DNA of 55,446 bases from JADGQM01 sp964505935 (GCA_964505935.1 CAZDKX010000003.1:1-55446); one strand, 5' to 3'. Counted from the first letter of the stretch, positions 25,377 to 34,944 are shown. Notes: generated by a model from the sequence alone, not told the origin. Translations and numbers: made by a program.

Positions 25377-27223
25377 GCAACAGGTTTGTAGTTGCCAACC
25401 TTCGACTTAAGGTCATGCTGCTTTTTATTCTCGTTGCTCTCGTGCCGCTCTGTGTCATGGGTACCCTCGCCATGGTCACGGCCGAGGAGCTGATACTGAG
25501 CAGGGTGACGAATCAAATCGAACACGTGGCGGCGGATAAGGCTGCCCTGTTAGAGCGGTGGATTTCCGAGCGCAGCGCTGATCTTGAGGTCGTGGCCGGG
25601 TCCTCGATTCTGAATTCATTGAATCCTGGGCAGATCGCAGCCTACCTTGAGCTGGTGAGAGACAGGTACAAAGTCTACCGAGAGATGATCGTTGTCTTCC
25701 GGGACGGCGGCATCATCTATGACAGTTCCCGGGAGGCTTCCGAGCCGCGGGAGGAAGCGTGGTTCAAGGATGCTTTGGGCGGCAAACCGTACCTCTCCGA
25801 TATCGCTTTCGATCCCGAACGGAGAGAGTCCTTCTTCCGAATCGCCACACCCTTTTTTGATGCTGCCGGGGTCGTTAAGGGGGTCGTCTGTGCGACAGTG
25901 GGCACCAACACCATTCTTTCTTTGATGTTGAGGGTTTCCCTGGGAGAGACGGGAGAGTGCTATCTGGTGAATCGCGAGGGTACTTTCCTCGCCCATAAGG
26001 AGCCCAATCGGATCCTCGCGGAAAATATCGCCCAGTCGGAGAGCTTCAAGAACATCCTCGAGGCCGGGAACCGAAGAGCCATCTATATTGATTACCGGGG
26101 CGTGGAAGTGTTGGGAGCGTCGGCCCGGGTTGGCGGCACGGACTGGGCGCTGGTGGTGGAGCAGGACCGGAAGGAAGCCTTTCACGACGCCGATCGACTC
26201 AAGCAATACCTCTTCCTGGTGGCTTCGCTTTCAGCCTGCGGGGCGCTGGCCTCAGCCTGGCTGCTTTCCCATTATGTGGTCAACCCCATTCGTAGCCTCA
26301 GCCTGGCTGCCACCTATCTTGCCAAGGGGGAATTCGAAAGGGTCGAGGTCAAAAGCGAACGCGATGATGAAATTGGGGTCTTGTACGACGCCTTCGGGGA
26401 AATGGCAAGGCAGCTTCAGCAGCGGCAGGTGATGCTCGAACGGCGCATGGTCCTGAAAGAGGCGGAACTGGAAGAGACCGGGGCCAGACTCAAAGAGACC
26501 GAACAGGCTGCCGCCCGCTCCCAGCAATTGGCCTCCCTCGGGCGGCTGGCCGCCGGGGTGGCCCATGAGATCAGGACCCCCCTTACTTCGCTTAAATTGT
26601 TCCTCGAGTCCGTCGAGGCGGAAATCGAGATTTCACCTGACTATGAGGAAGATTTCCAGGTTGCCATGAGCCAGGTCAAGCGGATGGAAGCCACCATCAG
26701 CCGTTTCCTCGACTTTGCGCGGCCGCAGGACCCTCTTTTTTCCCTCTTGAGCGTGGGAGAACTGATCGAGGAAGCATTGCTGGTGGTAGGTCCCAAGGCG
26801 AGACAGCAGGAGACCATCGTTCGAAAATCCATCAGCAGCCTCCTGCCAAAAATCCGAGGAGATCGGAAACAGCTGGGCGAAGCGCTGCTGAATCTGATGG
26901 TGAATGGTCTGGAAGCGGTTGCAGGTCAGGGTGAGCTCAGCATCAGAGCCAACCTCGATGAGACACAGGCCGAAGGTGGACGGCGAAGGTGCGTGCGCAT
27001 TGACATCAGCGATACCGGCCCGGGTATCGCGGAGAGAAATATGAACAGGCTTTTCGAGCCGTTTTTTACTACGAAGGCCACCGGCGCCGGGCTCGGCCTG
27101 GCCATTGTCACCAGCACGCTTCAGAGACATGACGGCGAGGTGTTGGTGCGGAGCACGGTGGGCCAGGGGACGACTTTTTCCGTGTTCGTCCCCACCGAGG
27201 GCCAGGGGGCCGTCCAGGAATAA
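25373..27223 (+). CDS. dCache-HAMP sensor histidine kinase (NtrB-like)
   Basis: 616 residues. Membrane segment 1 is at ~13-37 (LMLLFILVALVPLCVMGTLAM type), then an extracytoplasmic cache domain to ~280, membrane segment 2 at ~285-305, HAMP (NPIRSLSLAATYLAKGEFERV), and a coiled coil. The phosphorylated His is in VAHEIRTPLTSL at ~397. The ATPase motifs are LLNLMVNGLEAV, ISDTGPGI and GAGLGLAIV. It senses an external small molecule and very likely phosphorylates the sigma-54 response regulator at 27339. The start overlaps the xthA stop. Confidence 0.9.
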   Translation: MSNRFVVANLRLKVMLLFILVALVPLCVMGTLAMVTAEELILSRVTNQIEHVAADKAALLERWISERSADLEVVAGSSILNSLNPGQIAAYLELVRDRYKVYREMIVVFRDGGIIYDSSREASEPREEAWFKDALGGKPYLSDIAFDPERRESFFRIATPFFDAAGVVKGVVCATVGTNTILSLMLRVSLGETGECYLVNREGTFLAHKEPNRILAENIAQSESFKNILEAGNRRAIYIDYRGVEVLGASARVGGTDWALVVEQDRKEAFHDADRLKQYLFLVASLSACGALASAWLLSHYVVNPIRSLSLAATYLAKGEFERVEVKSERDDEIGVLYDAFGEMARQLQQRQVMLERRMVLKEAELEETGARLKETEQAAARSQQLASLGRLAAGVAHEIRTPLTSLKLFLESVEAEIEISPDYEEDFQVAMSQVKRMEATISRFLDFARPQDPLFSLLSVGELIEEALLVVGPKARQQETIVRKSISSLLPKIRGDRKQLGEALLNLMVNGLEAVAGQGELSIRANLDETQAEGGRRRCVRIDISDTGPGIAERNMNRLFEPFFTTKATGAGLGLAIVTSTLQRHDGEVLVRSTVGQGTTFSVFVPTEGQGAVQE

Positions 27224-27234
27224 TGATGCCGGTT

Positions 27235-27300
27235 ATGGGCTGTGCCCACCGATGGCGAAGCGAGGGGTGCAGCCCACGCGCCTCGTGTTGACCGCAAGGT
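27235..27300. repeat. Fragment of the GGGTGGGC-type intergenic repeat
   Basis: ATGGGCTGTGCCCACC followed by GGGGTGCAGCCCACG and TGTTGACCGCAAGG resembles the repeat and its flank at 15930-16000 (GGGTTGTGCCCACC, then CTGTTGACCGTGACGG). It lies between the kinase and its regulator. Confidence 0.5.
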
Positions 27301-27338
27301 TGGTTTTGGGATGGTGAAATAGCGGATGCTGGAGGAAG

Positions 27339-28802
27339 ATGGAAAAGATTCTGATAGTTGATGATGATGAGGGTTTGACTCACTTTCTGCATCGTTTCTT
27401 CGCAAAACAGGGGTATGCGGCTCGGTCCTGCGGCAACGGTCAAGCGGCGCTTGCGCTGATCGCGGCGGAACAGTTCGATTTGGTCCTGCTGGACTACAAG
27501 ATGCCCGGCTTGAACGGCCTGGATACGCTGCGAGAAGTGCGCCGGGCGCAAGTCAAGACCCCCGTGATCATCATGACCGCCTACGGCACCACGGATACCG
27601 CTATTGAGGCCATGAAACTCGGGGCCTACGACTATCTCCCCAAGCCCTTCGACCGACAGGAATTACAGCGCATCGCCGCGGACGCTCTCGAAGTGAACCG
27701 CGTCATGAAGGAGATGATCACTTTCCCTGGCCATCTCTCACGACCACCGCTTCCTTCTCGAGGGGCAGTGAAAATCGTCGGTACTCACCGGCGCATGCAG
27801 GAGGTCTACAAACTCATCGGGCAAATCGCGGGCAAGGATGTGACCGTTCTCATCACGGGGGAAAGTGGTACGGGCAAAGAACTGGTAGCCAGGGCCGTCT
27901 ACCACCACAGCAACCGCAAGGACAAACCGTTCCTGGCCATCAATTGCGCCGCAATTCCGGAAACTTTGTTTGAAAGCGAGCTGTTCGGCTATGAGAGGGG
28001 AGCTTTTACCGGGGCCGAGCGTACCCAGATGGGCAAGTTCGAACGGTGCCACGAAGGCACGCTCTTCCTTGATGAAATCGCCGATATGCCGCTCTCGACC
28101 CAGGCAAAAGTGTTGCGCGTGCTGCAATACGGCGAATTTGAAAGGCTTGGCGGCAAGGAGAATCTTCGAGTCGATGTACGGATCATTGCGGCGACCAACA
28201 GGAATCTGGAAAAAGAAGTCGAACAGGGTCACTTTCGCGAAGATCTCTACTGGCGGCTCAAGGTGATTTCCATTGACCTTCCCCCCTTGAGGGAACGCCC
28301 CCAGGACATTCCGTTTCTTGTGGAGTATTTTGTAAGCCGTTTCAGCGAGGAGTATCAGACACCCATTCGCTGCGTGGCCGAAGCGGCCCTGCAAAAACTG
28401 AAATCCCATTCCTGGCCCGGTAATGTGAGAGAGCTGGAGAATTGCATCAGACGGGCGGTGCTGCTTTCTTTGGGTGACATCATCCTGGAAGATCACCTGC
28501 GACTCGAAGCGGGCGAGCAGGAGTCGGCGCAGGGCAACAGCCGGGAGCAGCTCATGGCCAGCATCGACCGCAAGCTGGCGGAACTCATCCCCGATATCCT
28601 CCGCCTGGCCGGCGAAAAGACCCACGCCAACGTCATTGAAATGGTCGAAAAGGCACTCATCGCAAGGGTCCTGGAGCAATGCGCCTATAACCAGGTCAAA
28701 GCGGCCAGAATGCTGGGGACCAGCCGCAATACCCTGCGCCACCGCATGAAAAAGTTTCACCTTGGCACTCTCACCGATCATAACGGCAAGGACGAGTGCT
28801 GA
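27339..28802 (+). CDS. NtrC-family sigma-54 response regulator
   Basis: 487 residues. The receiver domain has acidic residues DDD at 8-10, the phosphorylated Asp52 in LLDYKMPG, Thr in IMTAYGT and Lys in LPKPFD. The AAA+ domain has GESGTGKE (Walker A), the full GAFTGA loop that contacts sigma-54, and GTLFLDEIADM (Walker B). A Fis-type helix-turn-helix ends the protein (NQVKAARMLGTSRNTLRHRM). It is probably the partner of the kinase encoded upstream. A candidate sigma-54 promoter is present 210 bases downstream, before the small-protein/gdh genes. Confidence 0.93.
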   Translation: MEKILIVDDDEGLTHFLHRFFAKQGYAARSCGNGQAALALIAAEQFDLVLLDYKMPGLNGLDTLREVRRAQVKTPVIIMTAYGTTDTAIEAMKLGAYDYLPKPFDRQELQRIAADALEVNRVMKEMITFPGHLSRPPLPSRGAVKIVGTHRRMQEVYKLIGQIAGKDVTVLITGESGTGKELVARAVYHHSNRKDKPFLAINCAAIPETLFESELFGYERGAFTGAERTQMGKFERCHEGTLFLDEIADMPLSTQAKVLRVLQYGEFERLGGKENLRVDVRIIAATNRNLEKEVEQGHFREDLYWRLKVISIDLPPLRERPQDIPFLVEYFVSRFSEEYQTPIRCVAEAALQKLKSHSWPGNVRELENCIRRAVLLSLGDIILEDHLRLEAGEQESAQGNSREQLMASIDRKLAELIPDILRLAGEKTHANVIEMVEKALIARVLEQCAYNQVKAARMLGTSRNTLRHRMKKFHLGTLTDHNGKDEC

Positions 28803-29015
28803 AAATGGTACACGACCTGTTCAAAGTCTGAACAATCCTGCCATCAACCCTGCGGGCGCACCATCGCGCCGGATTCTGAGACCATCTGAAGGGAGGTCCC
28901 TGCGGCACTTACAGCAGACCTCAGGAGGAGCCTGTCCGCATGCTTCAGACACCAAGGCAGCCTTTCTCCTTAAAATTCAGAGTGTTTTAGCACTTTGTGG
29001 GATCAGCCCTCACCG

Positions 29016-29031
29016 TGGCACACGAATAGCA
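29016..29031 (+). promoter_or_regulatory. Candidate sigma-54 promoter
   Basis: TGGCACACGAATAGCA matches the sigma-54 -24/-12 pattern, with TGGCAC, then GG-N10-GC spacing exactly, and one mismatch (TAGC for TTGC). It lies about 60 bases before the first small-protein gene and just after a sigma-54 activator gene. This fits NtrC-family control of the small proteins and glutamate dehydrogenase. Confidence 0.5.
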
Positions 29032-29089
29032 AAGAGTGGATGTGATGACTTTCACAGTAGTGTGGTGACCGCGGCAGGGGGTGGTAGCA

Positions 29090-29518
29090 ATGGGTTCAAA
29101 AGTCAGGGATGCAATACCGACTTCGAAAAGCCAGGAAGGCATGGCGAGGGACGAAATAGATCGCATCAACGCCAGGCTGAGGCATTTCAGGGGGGTAGCG
29201 GCGAGCGTCATGGGTGACGCTTTGGAGATCTGGAGAGAAATCTGGGATGCCTGCCAGGATCCCCGATCCTGTGAGGACATCCTCGAGGATGTTCCGGAGC
29301 CTCCGGGTTGCACCCCCTCGGGGGGCTGGGCTGAATACCTGGAAAGACTTCATCTGCTGGGCACCTACATCGACTATGCAAAGCGGCTCTGCGAAGGTTC
29401 AACCGATCACCCGATTCACCAGGAAAGCGAGGTAGAGGCATGGCTAGACAGCTCACGGTCGTTCCAAACAGCAAACCCTCCGAGCATTACCAGGTTCTGT
29501 CGCCCGAAGAAGAAATGA
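29090..29518 (+). CDS. Small protein, paralogue of the next gene (unknown family)
   Basis: 142 residues from ATG at 29090. An ATG at 29141 would remove a non-conserved head. Residues ~32-112 contain HFRGVAASVMGDALEIW, a cysteine-containing middle and GWAEYLERLHLL, then YIDYAKRL. The same framework occurs in the next gene (HFRSVAGVVLQDAQNTW, GWPEFLEKMWRL, YLDYARRF). No known domain is recognised. The last ~26 residues overlap the next gene in another frame and are probably not conserved. It is likely helical and cytoplasmic. Confidence 0.65.
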   Translation: MGSKVRDAIPTSKSQEGMARDEIDRINARLRHFRGVAASVMGDALEIWREIWDACQDPRSCEDILEDVPEPPGCTPSGGWAEYLERLHLLGTYIDYAKRLCEGSTDHPIHQESEVEAWLDSSRSFQTANPPSITRFCRPKKK

Positions 29519-29742
29519 TGCACTTCCGAAGCGTTGCCGGCGTTGTTCTGCAGGATGCGCAGAATACCTGGGCCGAATTATGGAATGAACTGCAGGGGAA
29601 GGTTACCGACGACATCATGATTCTTCCGCAGGCGGAAAAGGGTTTCAGGCCCGAGTGCGGGTGGCCGGAGTTCCTGGAAAAGATGTGGCGTCTCAAACAC
29701 TACCTCGATTACGCGAGAAGATTCTCAGCAGGAGAGGTCTAG
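29440..29742 (+). CDS. Small protein, second tandem paralogue (unknown family)
   Basis: 100 residues from ATG at 29440, preceded by GAGGTAGAG and overlapping the previous gene by 79 bases. It shares the pattern HFR-x-VA...V...DA...W-x-E-x-W and GW-x-E-x-LE...YLDYARRF with the upstream protein. It is therefore a duplicated unit. About 108 bases separate it from the glutamate dehydrogenase start. The context suggests a link to nitrogen or glutamate metabolism under sigma-54 control, but this is inference. Confidence 0.65.
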   Translation: MARQLTVVPNSKPSEHYQVLSPEEEMMHFRSVAGVVLQDAQNTWAELWNELQGKVTDDIMILPQAEKGFRPECGWPEFLEKMWRLKHYLDYARRFSAGEV

Positions 29743-29850
29743 GCAGGAGGGGTAATTACCAGGGATACCAGCCGGGAGCGAAAATGGTGCGAAGGGACAC
29801 CAGAGCAGCACGTTCTCGGGGGACTAACCAATTTGGGAGGCTCAGAAACA

Positions 29851-31110
29851 ATGACAGAGATCAGCCATCAAGACAATCCGTTCACCATCGCCCAAAAGCA
29901 GATCAATGACTGTGCAGACATTTTGGGTCTGCCTGCGGGTGCCAGGCAGGCGCTGCTTCACCCTATGCGAGAATTCCACGTGAACTTCCCGGTGCATATG
30001 GATGATGGCACAATCAAGATTTTCCAAGGTTTCAGGGTGCACTACAATGATGCGAAGGGGCCGACCAAAGGAGGGATTCGGTTTCATCCGGACGAGACCA
30101 TCGATTCCATTCGGGCTCTGGCCGCATGGATGACCTGGAAGTGCTCGCTGCTCGACCTGCCCCTGGGTGGGGGCAAGGGGGGCGTGATCTGCAATCCGAA
30201 GGAATTGTCCCAGCCCGAACTGGAGCGCATCAGCCGTTCCTATATAAAAGCCATCGCCTCGCTCATCGGTCCGGATCGAGATATCCCTGCACCGGACGTC
30301 TATACCAATCCCCAGATCATGGCCTGGATGCTCGACGAGTATTCGTCCATCATCGGGAAGAGTCAGTTCGGGGTGATCACGGGCAAACCTTTGTCACTGG
30401 GCGGGTCCCCGGGTCGAACGGACGCTACGGCCAAGGGTGGCATGTATACCCTGCGGGAGGCGGCCCGCAAGCTGGGTATGGATCTCAGCAAGGTGACCAT
30501 GGCCATCCAGGGATACGGGAATGCCGGAAGCTACGCCGCCTCCCTGGCAGAATCGATGTTTGGGTGCAAAATCGTGGCCGTGAGCGATTCCAAGGGCGGG
30601 GCCATCTGCGATGAGGGGCTCTGTATTCCCAAAGTCGCCCAGCACAAATCCGAAACCCAGTCGGTCGTCAGCTGTGCCGGCACCGCCTGTATCGATAACG
30701 AAGCCCTGCTGCAGCTGGACGTGGACGTGCTGGTGCTTGCCGCCATGGAGGGGATGGTTACCGGGAGGAATGCCGACAAGGTCAAGGCTAAGATCCTCGT
30801 CGAGCTTGCCAACGGACCGACTACTCCCGAGGCGGATGAAATTCTCTATCGAAAAGGGATACACGTGATTCCCGATTTCCTGTGCAACGCCGGGGGGGTC
30901 ACCGTGTCGTACTTCGAGATGGTCCAGAACGCCTGCATGTATTACTGGGATGAGCAGGAAGTCTACGAGAAGCTCGATAAGAAGATGACGCGAGCCTATC
31001 ATGAGGTGTATGACACCTCGGAAAAATATAAGATCAACATGCGCAAGGCGGCCTATGTCGTTGCCGTGGAACGGGTGGTCGAAGCCATGAAACTGCGGGG
31101 GTGGTTCTAA
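29851..31110 (+). CDS. Glu/Leu/Phe/Val-type dehydrogenase (probable glutamate dehydrogenase)
   Basis: 419 residues from ATG at 29851 with GGGAGG upstream. The substrate pocket shows KGPTKGGIRFHPDE and PLGGGKGGVICNPKEL (catalytic Lys), with Asp in DIPAPDVYT. The Rossmann domain has VTMAIQGYGNAGSYAA. It catalyses reversible NAD(P)-linked oxidative deamination, most likely of glutamate to 2-oxoglutarate. The length and the GGGKGG block fit hexameric GDH-2-type enzymes. It is third in the group after two small paralogous genes. Confidence 0.9.
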   Translation: MTEISHQDNPFTIAQKQINDCADILGLPAGARQALLHPMREFHVNFPVHMDDGTIKIFQGFRVHYNDAKGPTKGGIRFHPDETIDSIRALAAWMTWKCSLLDLPLGGGKGGVICNPKELSQPELERISRSYIKAIASLIGPDRDIPAPDVYTNPQIMAWMLDEYSSIIGKSQFGVITGKPLSLGGSPGRTDATAKGGMYTLREAARKLGMDLSKVTMAIQGYGNAGSYAASLAESMFGCKIVAVSDSKGGAICDEGLCIPKVAQHKSETQSVVSCAGTACIDNEALLQLDVDVLVLAAMEGMVTGRNADKVKAKILVELANGPTTPEADEILYRKGIHVIPDFLCNAGGVTVSYFEMVQNACMYYWDEQEVYEKLDKKMTRAYHEVYDTSEKYKINMRKAAYVVAVERVVEAMKLRGWF

Positions 31111-31171
31111 CCCGGCAGGGTGCCGAGGAGCTGTCCCGGAATTACCCGCAATCACCCCGCCAAAAGCTGAT

Positions 31172-31241
31172 CCACGAAGGCACACGAAGGCACACGAATA
31201 ACCGCAAAGAAATCTCTTCGTGTCCTTCGTGTTCTTCATGG
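31172..31241. repeat. CACGAAGG palindromic repeat element
   Basis: Left arm CCACGAAGGCACACGAAGGC followed by ACACGAA (31172-31198) is the approximate inverse complement of right arm TTCGTGTCCTTCGTGTTCTTC followed by ATGG (31217-31241), with an 18-base loop. It is a simple-repeat palindrome in the spacer before the KaiC/PPDK gene. Confidence 0.65.
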
Positions 31242-31353
31242 TAAAAGATGCTGCTTGACTATTACCTGACTAACGAGATGTGCTCTGCGAGGAACCCCGG
31301 AGTGTCGCACATGTCCTTCAAAGCGTTACGGGTGTATCTCGGAAGGGATCCTG

Positions 31354-33975
31354 ATGCCCCAATCCAAAGCCTTTGGCAGTGGCATACCAGCTCTCGACGT
31401 CATCCTGCAGGGGCTTCGCCTGGGCGATAATGTCGTCTGGCAGGTCGACGGGCTGGACAACTACCTCAAAGTAGCACGGCCCTTTGTGAGTCAAGCCCTT
31501 CAAGACCGCCGCACGGTTGTTTGGGTGCAGTTCATGCCGCATTCGAGGGTCCTCGAGCCGGACCCGCGCATGATCACCAAGGAGGTTGACCCGCGGCCGG
31601 GTTTTGATTCCTTCAGTGCCCAAGTCAACAAGATCATCGAGGAACAGGGAAGGGAGGTCTTTTATGTCTTTGACAACCTCTCCGCTCTGGTCGCGGACTG
31701 GGCTACCGACGAGCTCCTGGCGAACTTTTTCCAGCTGACCTGCCCCTATCTTCGGGAGCTGGACACCATTGCCTATTTTGCCCTCACCCGGGGGCAGCAT
31801 TCCCACCGCGCGGTAGCCCGCATCCGGGACACCACCCAAGTCTTGATTGACCTCTATCATATCGAAGACCGCCTTTATGTGCATCCGCTCAAGGTTTGGG
31901 ATCGCTACTCTTCACAAATGTTCCTGCCCCACCTTTATGCAGAAGGAACTTTGACCCCGGTATTCGGCAGCGGAGATGCTTCCGCCATCTCGAAAACCGC
32001 CAGCAAAAGCCCTCTCAAAGTCAAGGCGGCTTCACTGGCCCCCTGGGACAGCGTCTTCAGAAAGCTCAGCCAGTATGACGAAGACCAGCTTGACCCCCTG
32101 GAGAGTACATCGGAGATTTTGGTTCTCAAAGAAGAGCTATCACGGATGATCATCGGCACGCATCCCGAGTACATGCGCCTGGCGGATCGCTACTTGAGCC
32201 TGAAAGACCTTCTTGGCATCAGGAATCGGCTCATCGGCTCAGGTTGCATCGGCGGCAAAGCGGCGGGCATGCTGCTGGCGCGCCGAATCCTCCTGAAGGA
32301 TCTCGAGGACATTGATTACTCGGAAGTCCTCGAGGAGCACGACTCTTTTTATATCGGCTCGGATGTCTTCTTCACCTTTCTGGTCAACAACGATCTGTTC
32401 CGCTCGCGTCTCCGCTTGACGAGGAATTCTCAGCTCACGCCGGAACAGTTCGAGAAGGTCGAGCAGCGGTTTTTGGAAGGTCGTTTTCCGCATGACATCA
32501 TGGAACAATTCAGGGACCTGCTCGATTACTTTGGTCAGGCCCCTATCATCGTGAGGTCGAGTAGCCTGCTCGAGGATGGCTTCGGTAACGCCTTTGCCGG
32601 CAAGTATCGAAGCGAGTTCTGCGCCAACCAAGGCAGTCCGGAAGTGAGGATGCGGGCTTTCCTCCGGGCCGTGAAACTGGTCTACGCCAGCGCCGTGAAT
32701 CCGGATGCCCTTTCCTACCGGCGCCAGCGCGGCCTCGGTAATGCGGACGAACAGATGGCCATCCTGGTGCAGCGCGTATCGGGTATGCGCTACAAGCGCT
32801 ATTTCTTCCCCCAGCTTGCGGGAGTAGCCTTTTCGCATAACCTTTATCGGTGGAGCGACCGCATCGACCCAAAGCAGGGCATCATCCGTCTGGTCTTCGG
32901 GCTGGGAACACGGGCGGTTGACCGCTTGGGAGGCAACTATCCCAGGATGATTCCTCTGAGCAACCCTCAACTTCGCCCCGAAATTGGCTCAAAGATCGCC
33001 TCCTATTCGCAGCGGGAACTGGACCTGCTGGATTTGTCCGCCAATGATTTCAGGAGCAAGCAGGTAGCCGAAGTGATTGCCGATGCCGATTATCCAAACC
33101 TGCATCTCTTCCTGTCCTTCATGGAGGACGGGTACGTCCGAGATCCCGGAGGACGGCGGCTCAAAGACCTCAGGAACGGCATTCTGACCTTCAATAACCT
33201 GCTCACGCAAACTGACTTCATCAAGCTCATGAGAGCGCTTCTGGCGAAACTCGAAACGGCCTATGGCTACCCCATCGATTCCGAATTCACCGCTTCTGTC
33301 AATGCCGAGGGGAAGGTCAAAATCAACTTGCTGCAGTGCCGCCCCATGCGCCTCGCGGGGTTGACGGAAGTCGCCACCGTGCCGACCGATATCGCTCCCG
33401 ATCTCATTCTGTTCAGGGCCAGCCGGACGATCTCGGGAGGCAATGTGCCGCACATTCGATACATCGTCTATATCGATCCGGAGGGTTATGCCAGGAAGGC
33501 ATCGATGGGAGTAAAGCAGGAGTTGGGGCGAATCGTTGGTCAGCTCAATCGGCATCCGGACATCTCCCTTCATCCCACGATGCTGATGGGACCCGGCCGA
33601 TGGGGCAGCTCCAACGTTACCCTCGGCGTCAACACCAGCTATGCCGACATCAACAACACGTCAGTTCTGGTGGAAATCGCCCGGGAAGAGGCGGGACACC
33701 TTCCCGATGTGTCTTACGGAACGCATTTTTTTCTGGATCTGATCGAATCGCGAATCATCTATCTGCCGTTATATCCGGATGATCCAAAGGCCGCCTTCAA
33801 CCAGAAATTCTTCAGCGAATCACCGAATATGCTGAGCCAACTCCTGCCCGATGCCAGATATTTCGAGACCTTTGTCAAGGTGATCGATGTGCCTTCCGCT
33901 GCCGATGGGAAGTACGTGCAGGTGGTGGCGGATCCCCGGACCCAGGAAGCCCTTTGCTTCATCAGCCCCAAATAG
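31354..33975 (+). CDS. KaiC-like domain fused to PEP-synthase/PPDK ATP-grasp domain
   Basis: 873 residues. The N-terminal ~250 residues look like a RecA/KaiC-type domain (SGIPALDVILQGLRLGDNVVWQ), but the Walker A GKT is absent. After a linker, residues ~290 to the end form a PPDK_N ATP-grasp region: GGKAAGMLLARR, IVRSSSLLEDGFGNAFAGKY, EQMAILVQRVSG and GPGRWGSSNVTLGV. It lacks the phosphohistidine swivelling and PEP-binding domains, so it cannot be a complete dikinase. It may phosphorylate a separate partner protein with ATP. Similar fusions are seen in Desulfobacterota (family knowledge), with function unknown. Confidence 0.8.
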   Translation: MPQSKAFGSGIPALDVILQGLRLGDNVVWQVDGLDNYLKVARPFVSQALQDRRTVVWVQFMPHSRVLEPDPRMITKEVDPRPGFDSFSAQVNKIIEEQGREVFYVFDNLSALVADWATDELLANFFQLTCPYLRELDTIAYFALTRGQHSHRAVARIRDTTQVLIDLYHIEDRLYVHPLKVWDRYSSQMFLPHLYAEGTLTPVFGSGDASAISKTASKSPLKVKAASLAPWDSVFRKLSQYDEDQLDPLESTSEILVLKEELSRMIIGTHPEYMRLADRYLSLKDLLGIRNRLIGSGCIGGKAAGMLLARRILLKDLEDIDYSEVLEEHDSFYIGSDVFFTFLVNNDLFRSRLRLTRNSQLTPEQFEKVEQRFLEGRFPHDIMEQFRDLLDYFGQAPIIVRSSSLLEDGFGNAFAGKYRSEFCANQGSPEVRMRAFLRAVKLVYASAVNPDALSYRRQRGLGNADEQMAILVQRVSGMRYKRYFFPQLAGVAFSHNLYRWSDRIDPKQGIIRLVFGLGTRAVDRLGGNYPRMIPLSNPQLRPEIGSKIASYSQRELDLLDLSANDFRSKQVAEVIADADYPNLHLFLSFMEDGYVRDPGGRRLKDLRNGILTFNNLLTQTDFIKLMRALLAKLETAYGYPIDSEFTASVNAEGKVKINLLQCRPMRLAGLTEVATVPTDIAPDLILFRASRTISGGNVPHIRYIVYIDPEGYARKASMGVKQELGRIVGQLNRHPDISLHPTMLMGPGRWGSSNVTLGVNTSYADINNTSVLVEIAREEAGHLPDVSYGTHFFLDLIESRIIYLPLYPDDPKAAFNQKFFSESPNMLSQLLPDARYFETFVKVIDVPSAADGKYVQVVADPRTQEALCFISPK

Positions 33976-34069
33976 CCTGAATTCTGCCTGGGTCGCCTGA
34001 GTTACCCAACGGACCCATTTCCATAGACGGGACCTCATCCCTTACGGTTTGAAGCCTTCCCTGCTCACG

Positions 34070-34480
34070 TTAGGTGTTTTTCCTGAACCTGGCGGATTCG
34101 AGGTTGGCACGCGCCATCAGGCTATCGGCCGTTTGTTGCAGGGTTATGTTCTCAGGCAGGTCAACCACCTCTCCGGATCCCTCGCTCGCGGCCAGCAGTG
34201 CCGACTGGGATTGCACCAGGCGGTAGATGGTTCCCTCGAGAGCAAGCGCCGCTTGACGATACTTACCGGAAAAATCGTTGCGCACGCCGGAGAGTTGGAA
34301 ATCCATGAGGGGTGGAGCGGCCGTCGGCCCTGTCACGGCATGGGTTGTCCGTTCAGGCTCTCCGGCTTCCGCGCTCTTACCAGCAGGAACGGGCACAACT
34401 GGGTCTTGAGCCGCAGCTGCCGGCTTGGCCATTCTCTGTTCCAAGGCAGGAGCATAACCCTTGATTTCAGAGATTTTCAT
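34070..34480 (-). CDS. Small hypothetical protein
   Basis: 136 residues from ATG at 34480 on the minus strand, preceded by AAGGGGG at a good distance, which favours this start over the longer open frame to 34615. It begins MKISEIKGYAPALEQ, followed by a Pro/Ala/Glu-rich linker (~20-60). A C-terminal helical part contains YRQAALALEGTIYRLVQSQ and ENITLQQTADSLMARANLE. No domain recognised. It is convergent with the KaiC/PPDK gene, and about 95 bases separate them. Confidence 0.6.
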   Translation of the reverse strand: MKISEIKGYAPALEQRMAKPAAAAQDPVVPVPAGKSAEAGEPERTTHAVTGPTAAPPLMDFQLSGVRNDFSGKYRQAALALEGTIYRLVQSQSALLAASEGSGEVVDLPENITLQQTADSLMARANLESARFRKNT

Positions 34481-34944
34481 GTTTGCCCCCTTGTTGAAAG
34501 TGGACCTGCCCAAAAGTCTTGAGTCCGATAATTCGAGGTCTCCATTAAAGCAGAGAAAGAGTTCGGATTCAAGGTTAACCGGCCCCTGTCTAATAGTCGG
34601 CTGGAATGGACTCATCCTTTAGCGGAAATATGCAACCTCGGACCTTTCTGGAGCGGCGGCCTGATAAGGGTGGAAGATGACCCGCGGGTGAAAGAACGTC
34701 GAAAGGCTGAATCAATGTGCAGGAGGTCGGTGATCAGCCTCGCAATGACGAATTCCCCTGGCGGATGTTTGATCGCTTGCGAACGCAGTCAGGCTTGAAG
34801 TGAATCGCAATTTGGGCGATAGTGACCCGTGCCCGACTCGCAGGCCCACAACGCAAATACCGAAATCAGGGTTCAGCCGGCCGTGTCCTCACGAATGTTG
34901 CGGGCGAGGCCGGGAATCATCCCATTCCTTCCGGGGAAATCACT
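34481..34944. other. Divergent spacer, 464 bases
   Basis: Lies between the minus-strand small gene and the plus-strand kinase. It should hold promoters for both. I see no convincing coding content, inverted repeat or sigma-54 pattern. The open frame of the kinase extends into it from 34822 but without protein-like sequence. Confidence 0.4.

Noticed and set aside
29440..29518. Overlap of the two small genes as a frameshift in one gene
   Set aside because: Each protein contains its own complete copy of the shared motif, and the second has its own ribosome-binding sequence, so two paralogous genes explain it better than one broken gene.
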